Shown piece after piece: positions 8,116-16,534 of a DNA stretch of 64,000 bases. The stretch is from the NCBI RefSeq assembly GCF_900101855.1, contig NZ_FMVC01000003.1, forward strand, positions 206,892 through 270,891. The letters are read 5' to 3'. Source of the DNA: Flavobacterium anhuiense. Its GTDB lineage: Bacteria; Bacteroidota; Bacteroidia; Flavobacteriales; Flavobacteriaceae. Every line of letters starts with the position of its first letter. Within the stretch, counting starts at the first letter, position 1. The notes below the pieces were generated by a model, which did not search any database, was not told the origin of the DNA, and was given only the letters and a program-made list of their open reading frames with translations. The position numbers and the translations under genes are program-made.

Positions 8116-9024
8116 TCAAATCAATATCTTATTATCACTCATAACCTCTGATTTATTCTGAGCATATTCATAACCTTGCTCCCACCAATCTTTCATTACC
8201 TCTTTATTAAAAATCAGAGCATTATCGGTTAGTTTTATTGGCGTGTAATATAAGTTTAGTTTCACATTCTTATTATTTGCCATAAGTTTTCCTATAGCAA
8301 TATCATGTTTTTCTACTTGATCTAAGGCGATTCGGAACAAATCGATCATTAATGAAAACGGATTCTTTCCAATTACTGTTTTCGTCGTATTAACCTCCGT
8401 TTCAAGTATAATTACATCTATTTCAGTTGCTCCTCTATTGATTGCTTCACGAATTGGCACTAAACTTGAAAATCCGCCATCGCCATATTCACAGTTATTT
8501 TTTTCAACCAAACTCATAAAAGGAACATAATTACTGGATATCCAAGACCATTCGCAAAATTCCTCGTAAGTACAATCTTTTACCGATTTATATTCCGATT
8601 CGTTTTTAGTAAAATTGGTTACCGTAACGATAACGTCGGTTTTTAGTTTTTTTAGTTTATTAAAATCAGAAAGAGAAAAATTATTCTGAATATACTTTTT
8701 CAGCCCTTTGCTTTCGCCAAAAGTACGTTTTCCTTTAAAGAATTGACGCAGTACATTAAAGTGATTAATAGTCACAATATCAACTCCATCTTTCGTTTTT
8801 ACCACAAACGGACAAATATTAAAAATGCTTGACATGGTAACATTGGTATAAACAGAATGGATTTTTTTGATATGACCAAGAGCCAAATGCGGAATAAGCA
8901 AACTTCCTGTTGAAGTTCCTATAAACAAATCGTATTCGTGTTTTTTTTCTTCTATTAAATATTGGGCAACACCGCCAGCAAATGCGCCTTTACTGCCACC
9001 ACCTGAAATAACCAATGCTCTCAT
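8116..9024 (-). CDS. Patatin-like phospholipase family protein
   Basis: This is a 302-residue serine hydrolase. The N-terminal MRALVISGGGSKGAFAGGV is the oxyanion-hole loop. GTSTGSLL near residue 37 carries the nucleophile serine in a GxSxG context, and YGDGGFSSLVP near residue 178 holds the catalytic aspartate of the Ser-Asp dyad. There is no signal peptide, so it is probably cytoplasmic or peripheral and acts on phospholipids or acyl esters. The length is typical of short bacterial patatins. It is a single reverse-strand gene, and the ~130 bases separating it from the M1 peptidase gene contain a hairpin. Confidence 0.88.
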   Translation of the reverse strand: MRALVISGGGSKGAFAGGVAQYLIEEKKHEYDLFIGTSTGSLLIPHLALGHIKKIHSVYTNVTMSSIFNICPFVVKTKDGVDIVTINHFNVLRQFFKGKRTFGESKGLKKYIQNNFSLSDFNKLKKLKTDVIVTVTNFTKNESEYKSVKDCTYEEFCEWSWISSNYVPFMSLVEKNNCEYGDGGFSSLVPIREAINRGATEIDVIILETEVNTTKTVIGKNPFSLMIDLFRIALDQVEKHDIAIGKLMANNKNVKLNLYYTPIKLTDNALIFNKEVMKDWWEQGYEYAQNKSEVMSDNKILI

Positions 9025-9075
9025 AAATTGTAATGTAGGTTTTGTTTTTTTGGGATATTTTTTTTTGACTTAAAT

Positions 9076-9151
9076 AAGAGGAAAGAAGCAAGAAGAAAGA
9101 CCTTTTATATTCTTTGCTATGAATTCTTGACTCTTGCTTCTTGCCTCTTTC
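9076..9151. repeat. AAGAAGCAAGA-type inverted repeat
   Basis: Arms at about 9076-9099 and 9124-9151 are imperfect inverted copies. The right arm includes CTTGCTTCTTGCCTCTTTC. It lies just downstream of the M1 peptidase stop codon on the reverse strand, so it may terminate that transcript. The same words reappear at 16453-16515. Confidence 0.55.
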
Positions 9152-9160
9152 TACTCTAAT

Positions 9161-11221
9161 TTACTCCTTCAACAAACGATTCAATTGGAACTGTTCATCG
9201 GGTGTCAAATTAGGCAAAATTCTATTAAAAGAAGCACGCATTTCAGGATTTTTTAACAGAAGTCTTATAGTATCTCTACCAAATTTCGAAAACTGCCACA
9301 TATGATGCGTTGTAGCGCCAACTAAATTACTCAAAACCTGATCATTAATAATTTTAAAAGCTATTAATTTTTCTAACGCGTTTTGACGTGTTGTAGCTTC
9401 GTATTTTGAAGATGAAAATGCGATTAGTTCATTTATCAAATCATCTTTTTTATTGGTATAGTTTGGCGTCGACAAAGCAAGAGAAAGCCATAAAGTCCTC
9501 AAATTATAATCGTTGAAGCCAATCCAACTTTTAGATTTATCCAAGTATTCTGTTCTATGATCTGGAAAATTTCTCCATAGCCAATAAAGCGCTATTTCTT
9601 GTGTTTGATATGATTTATCATCCAAAAGCGTTTCATAATTTGCTCTAAAATCTTCAGGAATTTTAGTTAGAGATCCAGCCAGATTTTGACGTACTCTGAT
9701 GTTATTAGTCTGCAATGCCAAAAGCAGAAGAGCTTTTTTGTCTTCGTATTTTTCATTTTCCAATTGATCGACAACAGCTTCTTTTACCGATTGATAAACA
9801 TCCGATTCTAAAGTAGATTTCAAACTATCTTTTTTTTCTGCAAAAGGTGTTTTTTTCAGCTTATCGATTTCTAGTCGCTTTTGAATTGCTTTGTTTTTGC
9901 TCAATAATGCATTTGCTGTCGGCGTATCAAAAACGGTCGATTCCAGCCATGTTTTCTGAAATTTCTCCAAATCAAAATCGGAAACTTTTTTAATTTCATC
10001 AAAGAAATTCTGTGTGTTTACAGTTTGATAAGCATATTTATTCAGATAGCTTTTAATTGCTTTTTTAAACGCTTTATCGCCAATTGATTCATGCAAAACA
10101 AACAATGCCCAAGCGCCTTTTTCGTAAAATGTAAGCGAACTTGCTTTTGCGTTCAAAACAGGAATCGTGTCAGTTCGAGACGCAAACTTTATTTGTTGCG
10201 CTGTGTCGTATAATTTAGAGTAAAAATAATCTTCTCCATAAATGTCTTTTTCAGCAAGCAACGCAAAATAAGTGGCAAAACCTTCTTGAAGCCAATGATG
10301 CGTGCTGCTTTCGGCGGTAATAAGATCTCCAAACCAATGATGCGCTAATTCATGAGCGTCTACATTGGTATAATTTCGATCACAAAAACCAGTTGAATCT
10401 ACCACATAACGGGTTGCAAAAAGAGTCGAAGTTGTATTTTCCATTCCGGCATACAAAAAGTCTCGTACAGGGATCTGTCTATTGATTTTCCAAGGATATT
10501 TTACGCCGATTTCTTTTTCAAGGAAATCAAAAATGCATTTCGAGTAACGATACGTTGGCTCAAAACGATCTGTATCTTTGGGTTCGTAATAATATTCTAA
10601 AGGAATTCTACTCTTAGATTTAAATTCTTTTTTATCAAATTTCCCAATAGCCAGCATCAATAAATACGAACTCATTGGTTTTTCCATTTCAAATTGCCAA
10701 TGATCCAGATTTCCGTTTGCAGTTTTTGCTTTTAAAACTCCGTTAGAGACCACCTGATAATCTTTATCATAAGAAATCCCTAAATTGAAAATCAATTTTT
10801 CATTTACATCGTCAAAACTCGGAAACCAATTGCTTGTATATCTGCCCTGCCCTTGTGTCCAGATTTGCACTTCATCATTTCCCATGTCAACAAAATAAAG
10901 CGCTTGTTTTGGTTTTGCTGTGTAATTGAATGTCAAATGATTTTGCCCTTTACTAAACGGAAAAACCAATTTTAACTCTTTATTGGTATTAACAAACATG
11001 ATTTCGTTTTCATTGACTTTCACATTCGAAAATTCCATGTTTTTAGCGTCAAGCGAAATTGTATCGGTGTTTTGCAATACCTCAAATTGAAAATCGACAG
11101 CTCCAGAAATAAGTTTATCTTTTGGATTTATAGACAATTGCCCTGAAACCGATTTAAAATCAACGTATTGCGTTTGCTGAGCAAATAGAAAACTGGTGAA
11201 TAATAGAAAAATGTATTTCAT
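9161..11221 (-). CDS. M1 family zinc aminopeptidase
   Basis: This 686-residue secreted or periplasmic aminopeptidase removes N-terminal residues from peptides. A signal peptide covers about residues 1-15 (MKYIFLLFTSFLFAQQ, cleaved after SFLFA). The N-terminal beta-saddle domain is followed by the substrate-binding AGMENTTS (GxMEN) near residue 258. HELAHHWFGD near residue 290 is the HExxH zinc site, and the third ligand Glu lies in LQEGFATYF about 20 residues on. A C-terminal HEAT-like helical region covers about residues 440-686. The key residues are intact, and the length is in range for the bacterial M1 family. No partner genes are adjacent. Confidence 0.92.
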   Translation of the reverse strand: MKYIFLLFTSFLFAQQTQYVDFKSVSGQLSINPKDKLISGAVDFQFEVLQNTDTISLDAKNMEFSNVKVNENEIMFVNTNKELKLVFPFSKGQNHLTFNYTAKPKQALYFVDMGNDEVQIWTQGQGRYTSNWFPSFDDVNEKLIFNLGISYDKDYQVVSNGVLKAKTANGNLDHWQFEMEKPMSSYLLMLAIGKFDKKEFKSKSRIPLEYYYEPKDTDRFEPTYRYSKCIFDFLEKEIGVKYPWKINRQIPVRDFLYAGMENTTSTLFATRYVVDSTGFCDRNYTNVDAHELAHHWFGDLITAESSTHHWLQEGFATYFALLAEKDIYGEDYFYSKLYDTAQQIKFASRTDTIPVLNAKASSLTFYEKGAWALFVLHESIGDKAFKKAIKSYLNKYAYQTVNTQNFFDEIKKVSDFDLEKFQKTWLESTVFDTPTANALLSKNKAIQKRLEIDKLKKTPFAEKKDSLKSTLESDVYQSVKEAVVDQLENEKYEDKKALLLLALQTNNIRVRQNLAGSLTKIPEDFRANYETLLDDKSYQTQEIALYWLWRNFPDHRTEYLDKSKSWIGFNDYNLRTLWLSLALSTPNYTNKKDDLINELIAFSSSKYEATTRQNALEKLIAFKIINDQVLSNLVGATTHHMWQFSKFGRDTIRLLLKNPEMRASFNRILPNLTPDEQFQLNRLLKE

Positions 11222-11315
11222 TGAAACAATTTTGAAGGCGAAATCCCAAAGTTACAAAGGTTTCCTTTACAAATAGAATGAAATTTGTATGTTTACAGTA
11301 TTAAAATGACAAATC

Positions 11316-12059
11316 GTGTCTGAACCTCAAAAAGCCTTATTTAACTGGAGCAGCGGAAAAGATTCTGCTCTGGCTTTATACAAAATACTCCAAAATACTG
11401 ATTTTAAAATCGAATGCTTACTGACAAGCGTAAACCAGCAATATCAGCGTATTTCGATGCACGGAATTCGTGTTGAATTGCTGCACGAACAGGCGCAGAG
11501 CATCGGAATTCCGTTAAAAATTCTAGAAGTACCCGAAATGCCGACAATGGAAGTTTACGAAAAAGTGGTGACTGAAACGTTAACCAAAATAAAGCAAAAT
11601 GGCATAACGCATTCTATTTTTGGAGATATTTTTCTGGAAGACTTACGTCAATACCGAGAAAATCAATTGGCAAAAATCGGATTAACAGGTATTTTTCCGA
11701 TTTGGAAAATCCCAACTCAAGATCTAATTCAAGAATTTATTTCATTGGAATTCAAAACCATTGTGGTTTGTGTAAACGAAAAATATTTGGATAAAAGTTT
11801 TGTCGGCAGAATAATCGATCAAGATTTCATAAATGATTTGCCTGAAAATGTTGACGTCTGCGGTGAAAACGGTGAATTTCATACTTTTACTTTTGATGGT
11901 CCGATCTTCTCAAAACCAATAGATTTTGAAATTGGCGAGATTGTTTATAGAAAATATGAAAAGCCAGAAAAGCAAGATTCATCAAATACAGCCTGTGATA
12001 CTAATAATGAAACTGCTTTCGATTTTGGATTTTGGTATTGTGATTTAATTAAAAAGTAA
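11316..12059 (+). CDS. Dph6-related ATP pyrophosphatase
   Basis: This is a 247-residue N-type ATP pyrophosphatase (adenine alpha-hydrolase). The signature LFNWSSGKDSALALYK near the N-terminus is the SxGxDS pyrophosphate loop, and ILEVPEMPTMEVYE and IFGDIFLEDLRQYRE are family landmarks. In eukaryotes and archaea Dph6 amidates diphthine on EF2. Bacteria lack diphthamide, so the bacterial substrate is unknown. The start is GTG at 11316, because an ATG ten bases upstream is out of frame and soon stops. The stop is one base from the next ATG (12061), so it heads a tight three-gene run. Confidence 0.85.
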   Translation: MSEPQKALFNWSSGKDSALALYKILQNTDFKIECLLTSVNQQYQRISMHGIRVELLHEQAQSIGIPLKILEVPEMPTMEVYEKVVTETLTKIKQNGITHSIFGDIFLEDLRQYRENQLAKIGLTGIFPIWKIPTQDLIQEFISLEFKTIVVCVNEKYLDKSFVGRIIDQDFINDLPENVDVCGENGEFHTFTFDGPIFSKPIDFEIGEIVYRKYEKPEKQDSSNTACDTNNETAFDFGFWYCDLIKK

Positions 12060-12060
12060 A

Positions 12061-12441
12061 ATGAAATTATTGTTTAGGCTCTTATTTGTCATTTTTATCT
12101 CTTTGTCTTTCCAAAGCTGTTTGGTCAACAGATGCAAGAGACCTCAAATAACAGGATACATTTATGATGCAGAAACAAAACAGCCTATTGAAAATTGTAA
12201 AGTTGGTGAGACTTTAACTCAGTTAAACGGTTCTTTTTCATTAAAAGAAAAACGGTATCGCCAATTTACTTTTTTTGGTTTTGAAGCGCCTACTTTGTCT
12301 GTAAATGAACCTATACAAAAAGAAGGTTACGAGCCTCAAAACATTCAATTTATGCAGCCTTTTGGAGGCGGAATGAAAAAAGGAGCGTTACATCATGCAG
12401 ATACTATTTACATCAAGAAAAATATTTTAAAAACAAACTAA
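12061..12441 (+). CDS. Small lipoprotein of unknown function
   Basis: This 126-residue protein has a type II signal peptide ending SFQSC at about residue 20. After it, PQITGYIYDAETKQPIENCKV looks like the first strands of a carboxypeptidase-regulatory-like beta-sandwich, a fold common in Bacteroidota surface proteins. The rest has no motif I recognise. It is packed between the Dph6-like gene (one base away) and the HExxH gene (one base away), which suggests a single transcript. The role is unknown. Confidence 0.65.
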   Translation: MKLLFRLLFVIFISLSFQSCLVNRCKRPQITGYIYDAETKQPIENCKVGETLTQLNGSFSLKEKRYRQFTFFGFEAPTLSVNEPIQKEGYEPQNIQFMQPFGGGMKKGALHHADTIYIKKNILKTN

Positions 12442-12442
12442 C

Positions 12443-12946
12443 ATGGATTTAAAAGAAAATGATGAAGTAAAAAAAGTAATATTCTTTCTGAAAGAAATTG
12501 GAATTGATATTATTGAAAAAGAGCTTGGAGAAACTTTTTTGCCAGGATTAGAATTAGGTCCTAACTGCATATATATCGATTACAGTAAATTATTATATCC
12601 TGGCGATATTTTACATGAAGCTGGACATCTAGCTGTAACGCTTCCGGCTGAAAGAAAACTAGTTGGAACCGTAGAAATCTCTAAAGATTGGCCAACACAA
12701 GGCGACGAAATTGCTGCGCTTTTATGGTCTTATGCAGCTTTAAACCATTTAAAGCTTTCACCTGAATTCGTATTCCATCCAAATGGGTATAAAGGTAGTT
12801 CTGAATGGTTTATTTCAAATTTTACTTCAGGAAATTATATGGGATTGCCTCTTCTGGAATGGATGGGACTATGTTTGGGGAAAGAAAAAGCTGAAAAAGA
12901 ACAAAAAATGCCTTTTCCAGCTATGCAAAAATGGATTCGAGAATGA
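12443..12946 (+). CDS. Unknown protein with an HExxH motif
   Basis: This 167-residue protein has no signal peptide or membrane segment. YPGDILHEAGHLAVTLP near residues 52-68 contains HEAGH, the zinc-binding HExxH pattern. A third ligand is not clear by eye; Glu in GDEIAALLWSY, about 25 residues later, is a candidate. I do not recognise the family. It could be a small cytoplasmic metallopeptidase or a protein that merely carries the pattern. It is the last gene of a three-gene run from 11316, and its stop is two bases from the stop of the convergent gene at 12949. Confidence 0.65.
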   Translation: MDLKENDEVKKVIFFLKEIGIDIIEKELGETFLPGLELGPNCIYIDYSKLLYPGDILHEAGHLAVTLPAERKLVGTVEISKDWPTQGDEIAALLWSYAALNHLKLSPEFVFHPNGYKGSSEWFISNFTSGNYMGLPLLEWMGLCLGKEKAEKEQKMPFPAMQKWIRE

Positions 12947-12948
12947 CA

Positions 12949-13344
12949 TTAAGTCGATTGATCGTCAAAAGTTTTCAAAAACCATTTGTTATCTTTTAAT
13001 TCGAAAATATAATCAATATAAATCCCATTATCTAGCCCGCGCTCTTCAAGAGTGGCTTTGTTTTTCTTTACTAACAATGTACGCTTTAAATATCTTTCAT
13101 CAGCCTTATTGTTGAGATGAAGCACTTTATATTTTTCCTTTGTCATTGTATAATCTGACAATTCAAAATCTTCATTGTTCGCTTTGTATTTTAAAGGAAA
13201 AATAACTCTAGTTATTTGAAATTTAGGATCTGAATTGAATTTCTTAAAAAACTCATTAAAATCTTCTGAAGTTGCTTTTGAGGTTTGCGCCAGAGTCACT
13301 GAGCTTAGTCCTAAAAGGAACATCATAAAAAAAAACTTTTTCAT
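12949..13344 (-). CDS. Secreted DUF4348-like protein
   Basis: This 131-residue protein has a cleavable signal peptide (MKKFFFMMFLLGLSSVTLAQ). The mature part (EDFNEFFKKFNSDPKFQ, then a beta-rich second half ending ELKDNKWFLKTFDD) matches my memory of the DUF4348 family of Bacteroidota. That family resembles nuclear-transport-factor-like folds, and its function is unknown. It starts inside the stop codon of the upstream DUF1697 gene (TAATG overlap), so the two are translationally coupled. No catalytic residues are evident. Confidence 0.7.
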   Translation of the reverse strand: MKKFFFMMFLLGLSSVTLAQTSKATSEDFNEFFKKFNSDPKFQITRVIFPLKYKANNEDFELSDYTMTKEKYKVLHLNNKADERYLKRTLLVKKNKATLEERGLDNGIYIDYIFELKDNKWFLKTFDDQST

Positions 13345-13883
13345 TACTCATTATACATTTTAAGCAAGTTCGTAACCGTGTTCCAGTTTCGAATTGTTGC
13401 TGTTACGTTTAGTTTTTTCTCGATATATTTTTGATCGAAACGGGTTTTTCCGGCACCAATGTCATATTTAATAAAAATTCTATTTTCATCAATGCTGGCT
13501 TCGTCTGGCTTGAATTGGCTTATTTTCAAATCGTTTATACTTTCCTTTTTCAAATTCATTGAAACAAAAGCAACATATAGTTTTTTCATATCGATATCCT
13601 TCTCTTTCAAGAACGGATTATTGGCAAAACACGATTCCAAATTTTCTTTGGTAATCATTACTACAGGAACTTCGTGACCAAAAACTTTAAAAATTTCCTG
13701 TTTAATCATGAAACCAACTTTTGAAGCTTCTTCTTCGCTATCCACAAAAACATTTCCAGATTGCAAATACGTTCGTACATTTTGAAAGCCAAGATTCTCC
13801 AGCATTGCTTTCAAAGCTTCCATTTTCATCATATTATGCCCAGAAACGTTGATTCCGCGCAAAAGCGCTAAATGTGTTTTCAT
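13344..13883 (-). CDS. DUF1697 family protein
   Basis: From MKTHLALLRGINVSGHNMMK the protein has 179 residues. LLRGINVSG.N.MKM.EL near the N-terminus and VRTYLQSGNVFVDS are the hallmark of DUF1697, a widespread bacterial cytoplasmic family of unknown function. The C-terminus (RNWNTVTNLLKMYNE) is also typical. I chose ATG 13883 over one 18 bases upstream because the family starts at MKTHxALLRGINV. Its stop overlaps the start of the DUF4348-like gene by one base. Confidence 0.85.
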   Translation of the reverse strand: MKTHLALLRGINVSGHNMMKMEALKAMLENLGFQNVRTYLQSGNVFVDSEEEASKVGFMIKQEIFKVFGHEVPVVMITKENLESCFANNPFLKEKDIDMKKLYVAFVSMNLKKESINDLKISQFKPDEASIDENRIFIKYDIGAGKTRFDQKYIEKKLNVTATIRNWNTVTNLLKMYNE

Positions 13884-13913
13884 TTTTTTAATTTTTTTCA
13901 AAGATAAAAAACA

Positions 13914-15683
13914 CTATTCATCTTCCTCACTGATTTCAATGCCAAACTTTACTAAAAAGTCGTTAAACTTTTGTTTATATTTTGTCTGTGCTTCTTCTAC
14001 AATTTCATCTGCTTCTTCGTTAGAATCTATTGCATCCAAATTAAACTTTTCTTTCACCCATTCGCGAAACTCTTCCTTATTTTCACTTTCTTCGTAATAT
14101 TCTTCGTCTTGATAAAAATAAGCTTTATCAAAATCAACAGAAATTTCAGTATCGAATGTTAGAAGCTGAATCAGTTTTTGAGTGTTTTCTGCTACAACAT
14201 GAACTCCCCCTTCGTCTCCAAAAACAACAATTGGGCAATTATTCAAATCTTTATCAATAATCCAGTATGCATAAGAGCTTCCTGAACCGTTTGCACCTGC
14301 AAATTCGATAAAACTATTATAGAATTCTTCTTCTTCAGACCAAGTTTTTATACCCGTTTTATCATCAGTTATGGTAAGCCCAAAACATTCTGAATACGTT
14401 TCTACACCATATTCCTGCTCAAATTCAAATAGCTTCACTAAATCTTCAGGCAGTTTATAATTGCCAAATTGAGAAGCATATTCTTCCAATGAAAATCTAT
14501 TACTGTAATCTGAATACTCTGTTTCATCATCAGCTTCACCGCCTTCCTCAACAACTTCAGCGGTCAATATTTCAAAAGTTTTCATGACCGCATTTTTCAC
14601 GCAGAAAAGTTCAATTCCTGGAGCATTTTCATCATTCATCCATTGGTATTTCGGATCTCCGTTTTCATCTAGATATTCCAAAATAAGCATAATTTCTTGG
14701 TCTTCATGACACCATAAAGCGCGCATTCTTATGCCAAAACCATTCGCAATTTCTTCAGAAATCTGGCTGTATTTTTTTCCTTCATAATCAAAAGGAATAA
14801 ACAAATAAGTTGTTCCCGAAATATGTCTAACGATTTTTCCGTTTTCTTTCTGTTCTTCAGTTTCAGACAGAACTTCAACCATATTAATAAACTGACTTCG
14901 GAAATCAGCATACATATATTTATCCTTTTTGTCGTAATCTAAAATTGAAAGACCTTCTTTAAAAACATCTAAATAATTATTGCCTAATATTTCTTCGTTA
15001 TAATCTGAATTTTCTACAAAAGAATCTTCTACAATATCAGATAATTTATGCGTTGAAGGCAGATAATTCTCAACAGTTATAATAGATCCGTCGGTATCTT
15101 GAACATTGCTGCAAATTAGAATATCTGGTCTGTTGGCGCTTATAATTGTCTGAACGTCTGTGAAACGTTCAAAATGAAACAGCATATCATCACTATAAAC
15201 CAGCCACGCTGTAAGATCTCCTTTTACAAAAAGTTCACCGTGATTGTATTCACCTGCAAGCGTGTCACATTGCAGACCGCCGCCCAAATAATGCACACTT
15301 CCAAACAAGTTAATATTTACTGTTGTAGTTTTACCTAAAACAATTAAAGCCGGAGAATTATCCGTGTCATAAGAACTGATCAGTTTTGTAACGGTTAGAT
15401 TTCCTTTAAAAATAAAACCTAAAATGAAAATATCGGGATGTTCTTCGGTACTGAAATCCATCTCAAACAAATCCATTTCCACATCATTTTCCGCTAACAG
15501 AAATATCGGATTTTCTTCGTAATCGGGAAAACGCCAAGTATCTTCAAAAACATTGTAGATTTTCTGATTCTTGAAATCGGTTAGATCTCCAATGATATTG
15601 TGCGCTTCGTGTCTGTTAATTACTTTGAATGTAATACCAGAAAATATCATTGTTTCAAAAGGAACTTTTTCTTCTTTAATCAT
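13914..15683 (-). CDS. Large acidic protein with an SUKH-like C-terminal region
   Basis: This 589-residue, strongly acidic cytoplasmic protein has no signal or membrane segments. In the N-terminal part (about 90-180) a repetitive beta pattern, including FKGNLTVTKLISS and HGELFVKGDLTAW, suggests a short polymer-forming beta-helix. About residues 405-530 (LPEDLVKLFEFEQEYG, then FIEFAGANGSGSSYAYW, VVFGDEGGVHVVAEN) resemble the SMI1/KNR4 (SUKH) fold, often found in polymorphic-toxin immunity proteins. No toxin is adjacent. I chose ATG 15683, not 15716, because the promoter box at 15714-15721 overlaps the upstream one. The family assignment is an inference from pattern only. Confidence 0.65.
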   Translation of the reverse strand: MIKEEKVPFETMIFSGITFKVINRHEAHNIIGDLTDFKNQKIYNVFEDTWRFPDYEENPIFLLAENDVEMDLFEMDFSTEEHPDIFILGFIFKGNLTVTKLISSYDTDNSPALIVLGKTTTVNINLFGSVHYLGGGLQCDTLAGEYNHGELFVKGDLTAWLVYSDDMLFHFERFTDVQTIISANRPDILICSNVQDTDGSIITVENYLPSTHKLSDIVEDSFVENSDYNEEILGNNYLDVFKEGLSILDYDKKDKYMYADFRSQFINMVEVLSETEEQKENGKIVRHISGTTYLFIPFDYEGKKYSQISEEIANGFGIRMRALWCHEDQEIMLILEYLDENGDPKYQWMNDENAPGIELFCVKNAVMKTFEILTAEVVEEGGEADDETEYSDYSNRFSLEEYASQFGNYKLPEDLVKLFEFEQEYGVETYSECFGLTITDDKTGIKTWSEEEEFYNSFIEFAGANGSGSSYAYWIIDKDLNNCPIVVFGDEGGVHVVAENTQKLIQLLTFDTEISVDFDKAYFYQDEEYYEESENKEEFREWVKEKFNLDAIDSNEEADEIVEEAQTKYKQKFNDFLVKFGIEISEEDE

Positions 15684-15713
15684 AATTTGAGGCTTATAAT
15701 TTAAATGTTTTAA

Positions 15714-15721
15714 CAAATCTA
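15714..15721 (-). promoter_or_regulatory. -7 promoter element of the SUKH-like gene
   Basis: The reverse strand reads TAGATTTG, matching TAnnTTTG. Transcription would start near 15709, 26 bases before the ATG at 15683 and downstream of the alternative ATG at 15716. A candidate -33 TTG (15747-15745) is 23 bases away, which is long. Confidence 0.5.
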
Positions 15722-15768
15722 GTAATTATCTTTTTTTATTAAAACAATACTGACTTTTAATTCAAAAA

Positions 15769-15798
15769 AAAACTCCGCTGGGAAACCAACAGAGTTTT
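15769..15798 (-). terminator. Intrinsic terminator of the lipocalin-like lipoprotein gene
   Basis: On the reverse strand AAAACTCTGTTGG pairs with CCAGCGGAGTTTT across a four-base loop. The 13-pair stem includes two G-U pairs and is followed by a T-tract (A-tract 15764-15770 on the plus strand). It sits 30 bases past the stop codon at 15829. Confidence 0.85.
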
Positions 15799-15828
15799 AC
15801 ACTTGAGATATTAAAATAAATATCCCGT

Positions 15829-16260
15829 TTACCTAACTTTTTTATATTCAAATCCGGGACCGTCACAATTCCTCCATGTACTGAATAATACTCCTTTATT
15901 GTCAAGAATCAGTTCCTCAGTTAAATTTCCTAAACAGCTACCAATAATATCACTAGTTTCAGAATAAGTTAATTTAAGATTAGTCTGATCGCTGTTTTTT
16001 GTTGCTAAAAAGGTACCTGATGCCGTTGTGGTTGTTCCGTTTATTATTCTCGTTTTCAAAAATGTATTGTCGGTTTTAAAATCATAATACTCTTGCCATT
16101 GCGGCTCGCCAGGAATATAAATTGCTAAAACAAAACTAGTTGTATAGGTCGTTAATTTCCATTTTCCGTAATAACCTAGTGCATTTTTTGAAGTCGCATC
16201 ATCGCTTGAACAAGATACAATGCTTAACATGATGATAAAAACAGTGGCAAACTTTTTCAT
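15829..16260 (-). CDS. Lipocalin-like lipoprotein
   Basis: This is a 143-residue lipoprotein. The signal MKKFATVFIIMLSIVSC is followed by SSDD, an acidic stretch typical of surface-exported Bacteroidota lipoproteins. The mature part begins LGYYGKWKLTTY, a lipocalin-like first strand (the GxW motif is YGKWKL), and continues as antiparallel strands with FKTDNTF and GTFLAT. Bacteroidota have many such small lipocalin-like (DUF4923/lipocalin_4-type) proteins with unknown ligands. Two cysteines (in IGSCLG and WRNCDG) may form a disulfide. The gene is monocistronic, with its own terminator. Confidence 0.72.
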   Translation of the reverse strand: MKKFATVFIIMLSIVSCSSDDATSKNALGYYGKWKLTTYTTSFVLAIYIPGEPQWQEYYDFKTDNTFLKTRIINGTTTTASGTFLATKNSDQTNLKLTYSETSDIIGSCLGNLTEELILDNKGVLFSTWRNCDGPGFEYKKVR

Positions 16261-16452
16261 TTTGATTTTGGTTTTAAGGTTAATCTTTACCTAATTAGAC
16301 GATTAAATTCTCAAAAGGTTGCGTAAATCAATATTTTATGCGTCTCAAACCAACAAAATATTACCTAACCATTGATCAATTGAAAACTATAATTCATTTT
16401 TAAAATTCCCAATTAAAATTTATCTTCGCTTTCTAAAAAGAGAAAAGAATAT

Positions 16453-16515
16453 AGAAGAAAGAAAAAGATAATGCTTGTCTTTTTTCTTTCTTCTTGCCTG
16501 TTTTAATCTTGCTTC
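16453..16515. repeat. AAGAAGCAAGA-type inverted repeat upstream of recG
   Basis: Arms at 16453-16468 (AGAAGAAAGAAAAAGA) and 16478-16494 are inverted copies with one extra base. They are followed by CTTGCCTG and CTTGCTTCT, words shared with 9124-9151. The repeat lies directly before the recG start. Confidence 0.5.
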
Positions 16516-16534
16516 TATAAAATCTAATCTTCGA

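Noticed and set aside
11316..12059. True diphthamide synthesis
   Set aside because: Bacteria lack diphthamide on EF-G; only the fold and ATP site are shared with Dph6.
14729..14911. Short alternative frames within the acidic SUKH-like gene and inside other long genes
   Set aside because: These are shadow frames of real genes, with no start context or protein-like text.
16475..16534. A longer RecG starting MSFFFLLACF
   Set aside because: These residues come from the polypyrimidine arm of the inverted repeat; RecG starts at MSNNLLETP.
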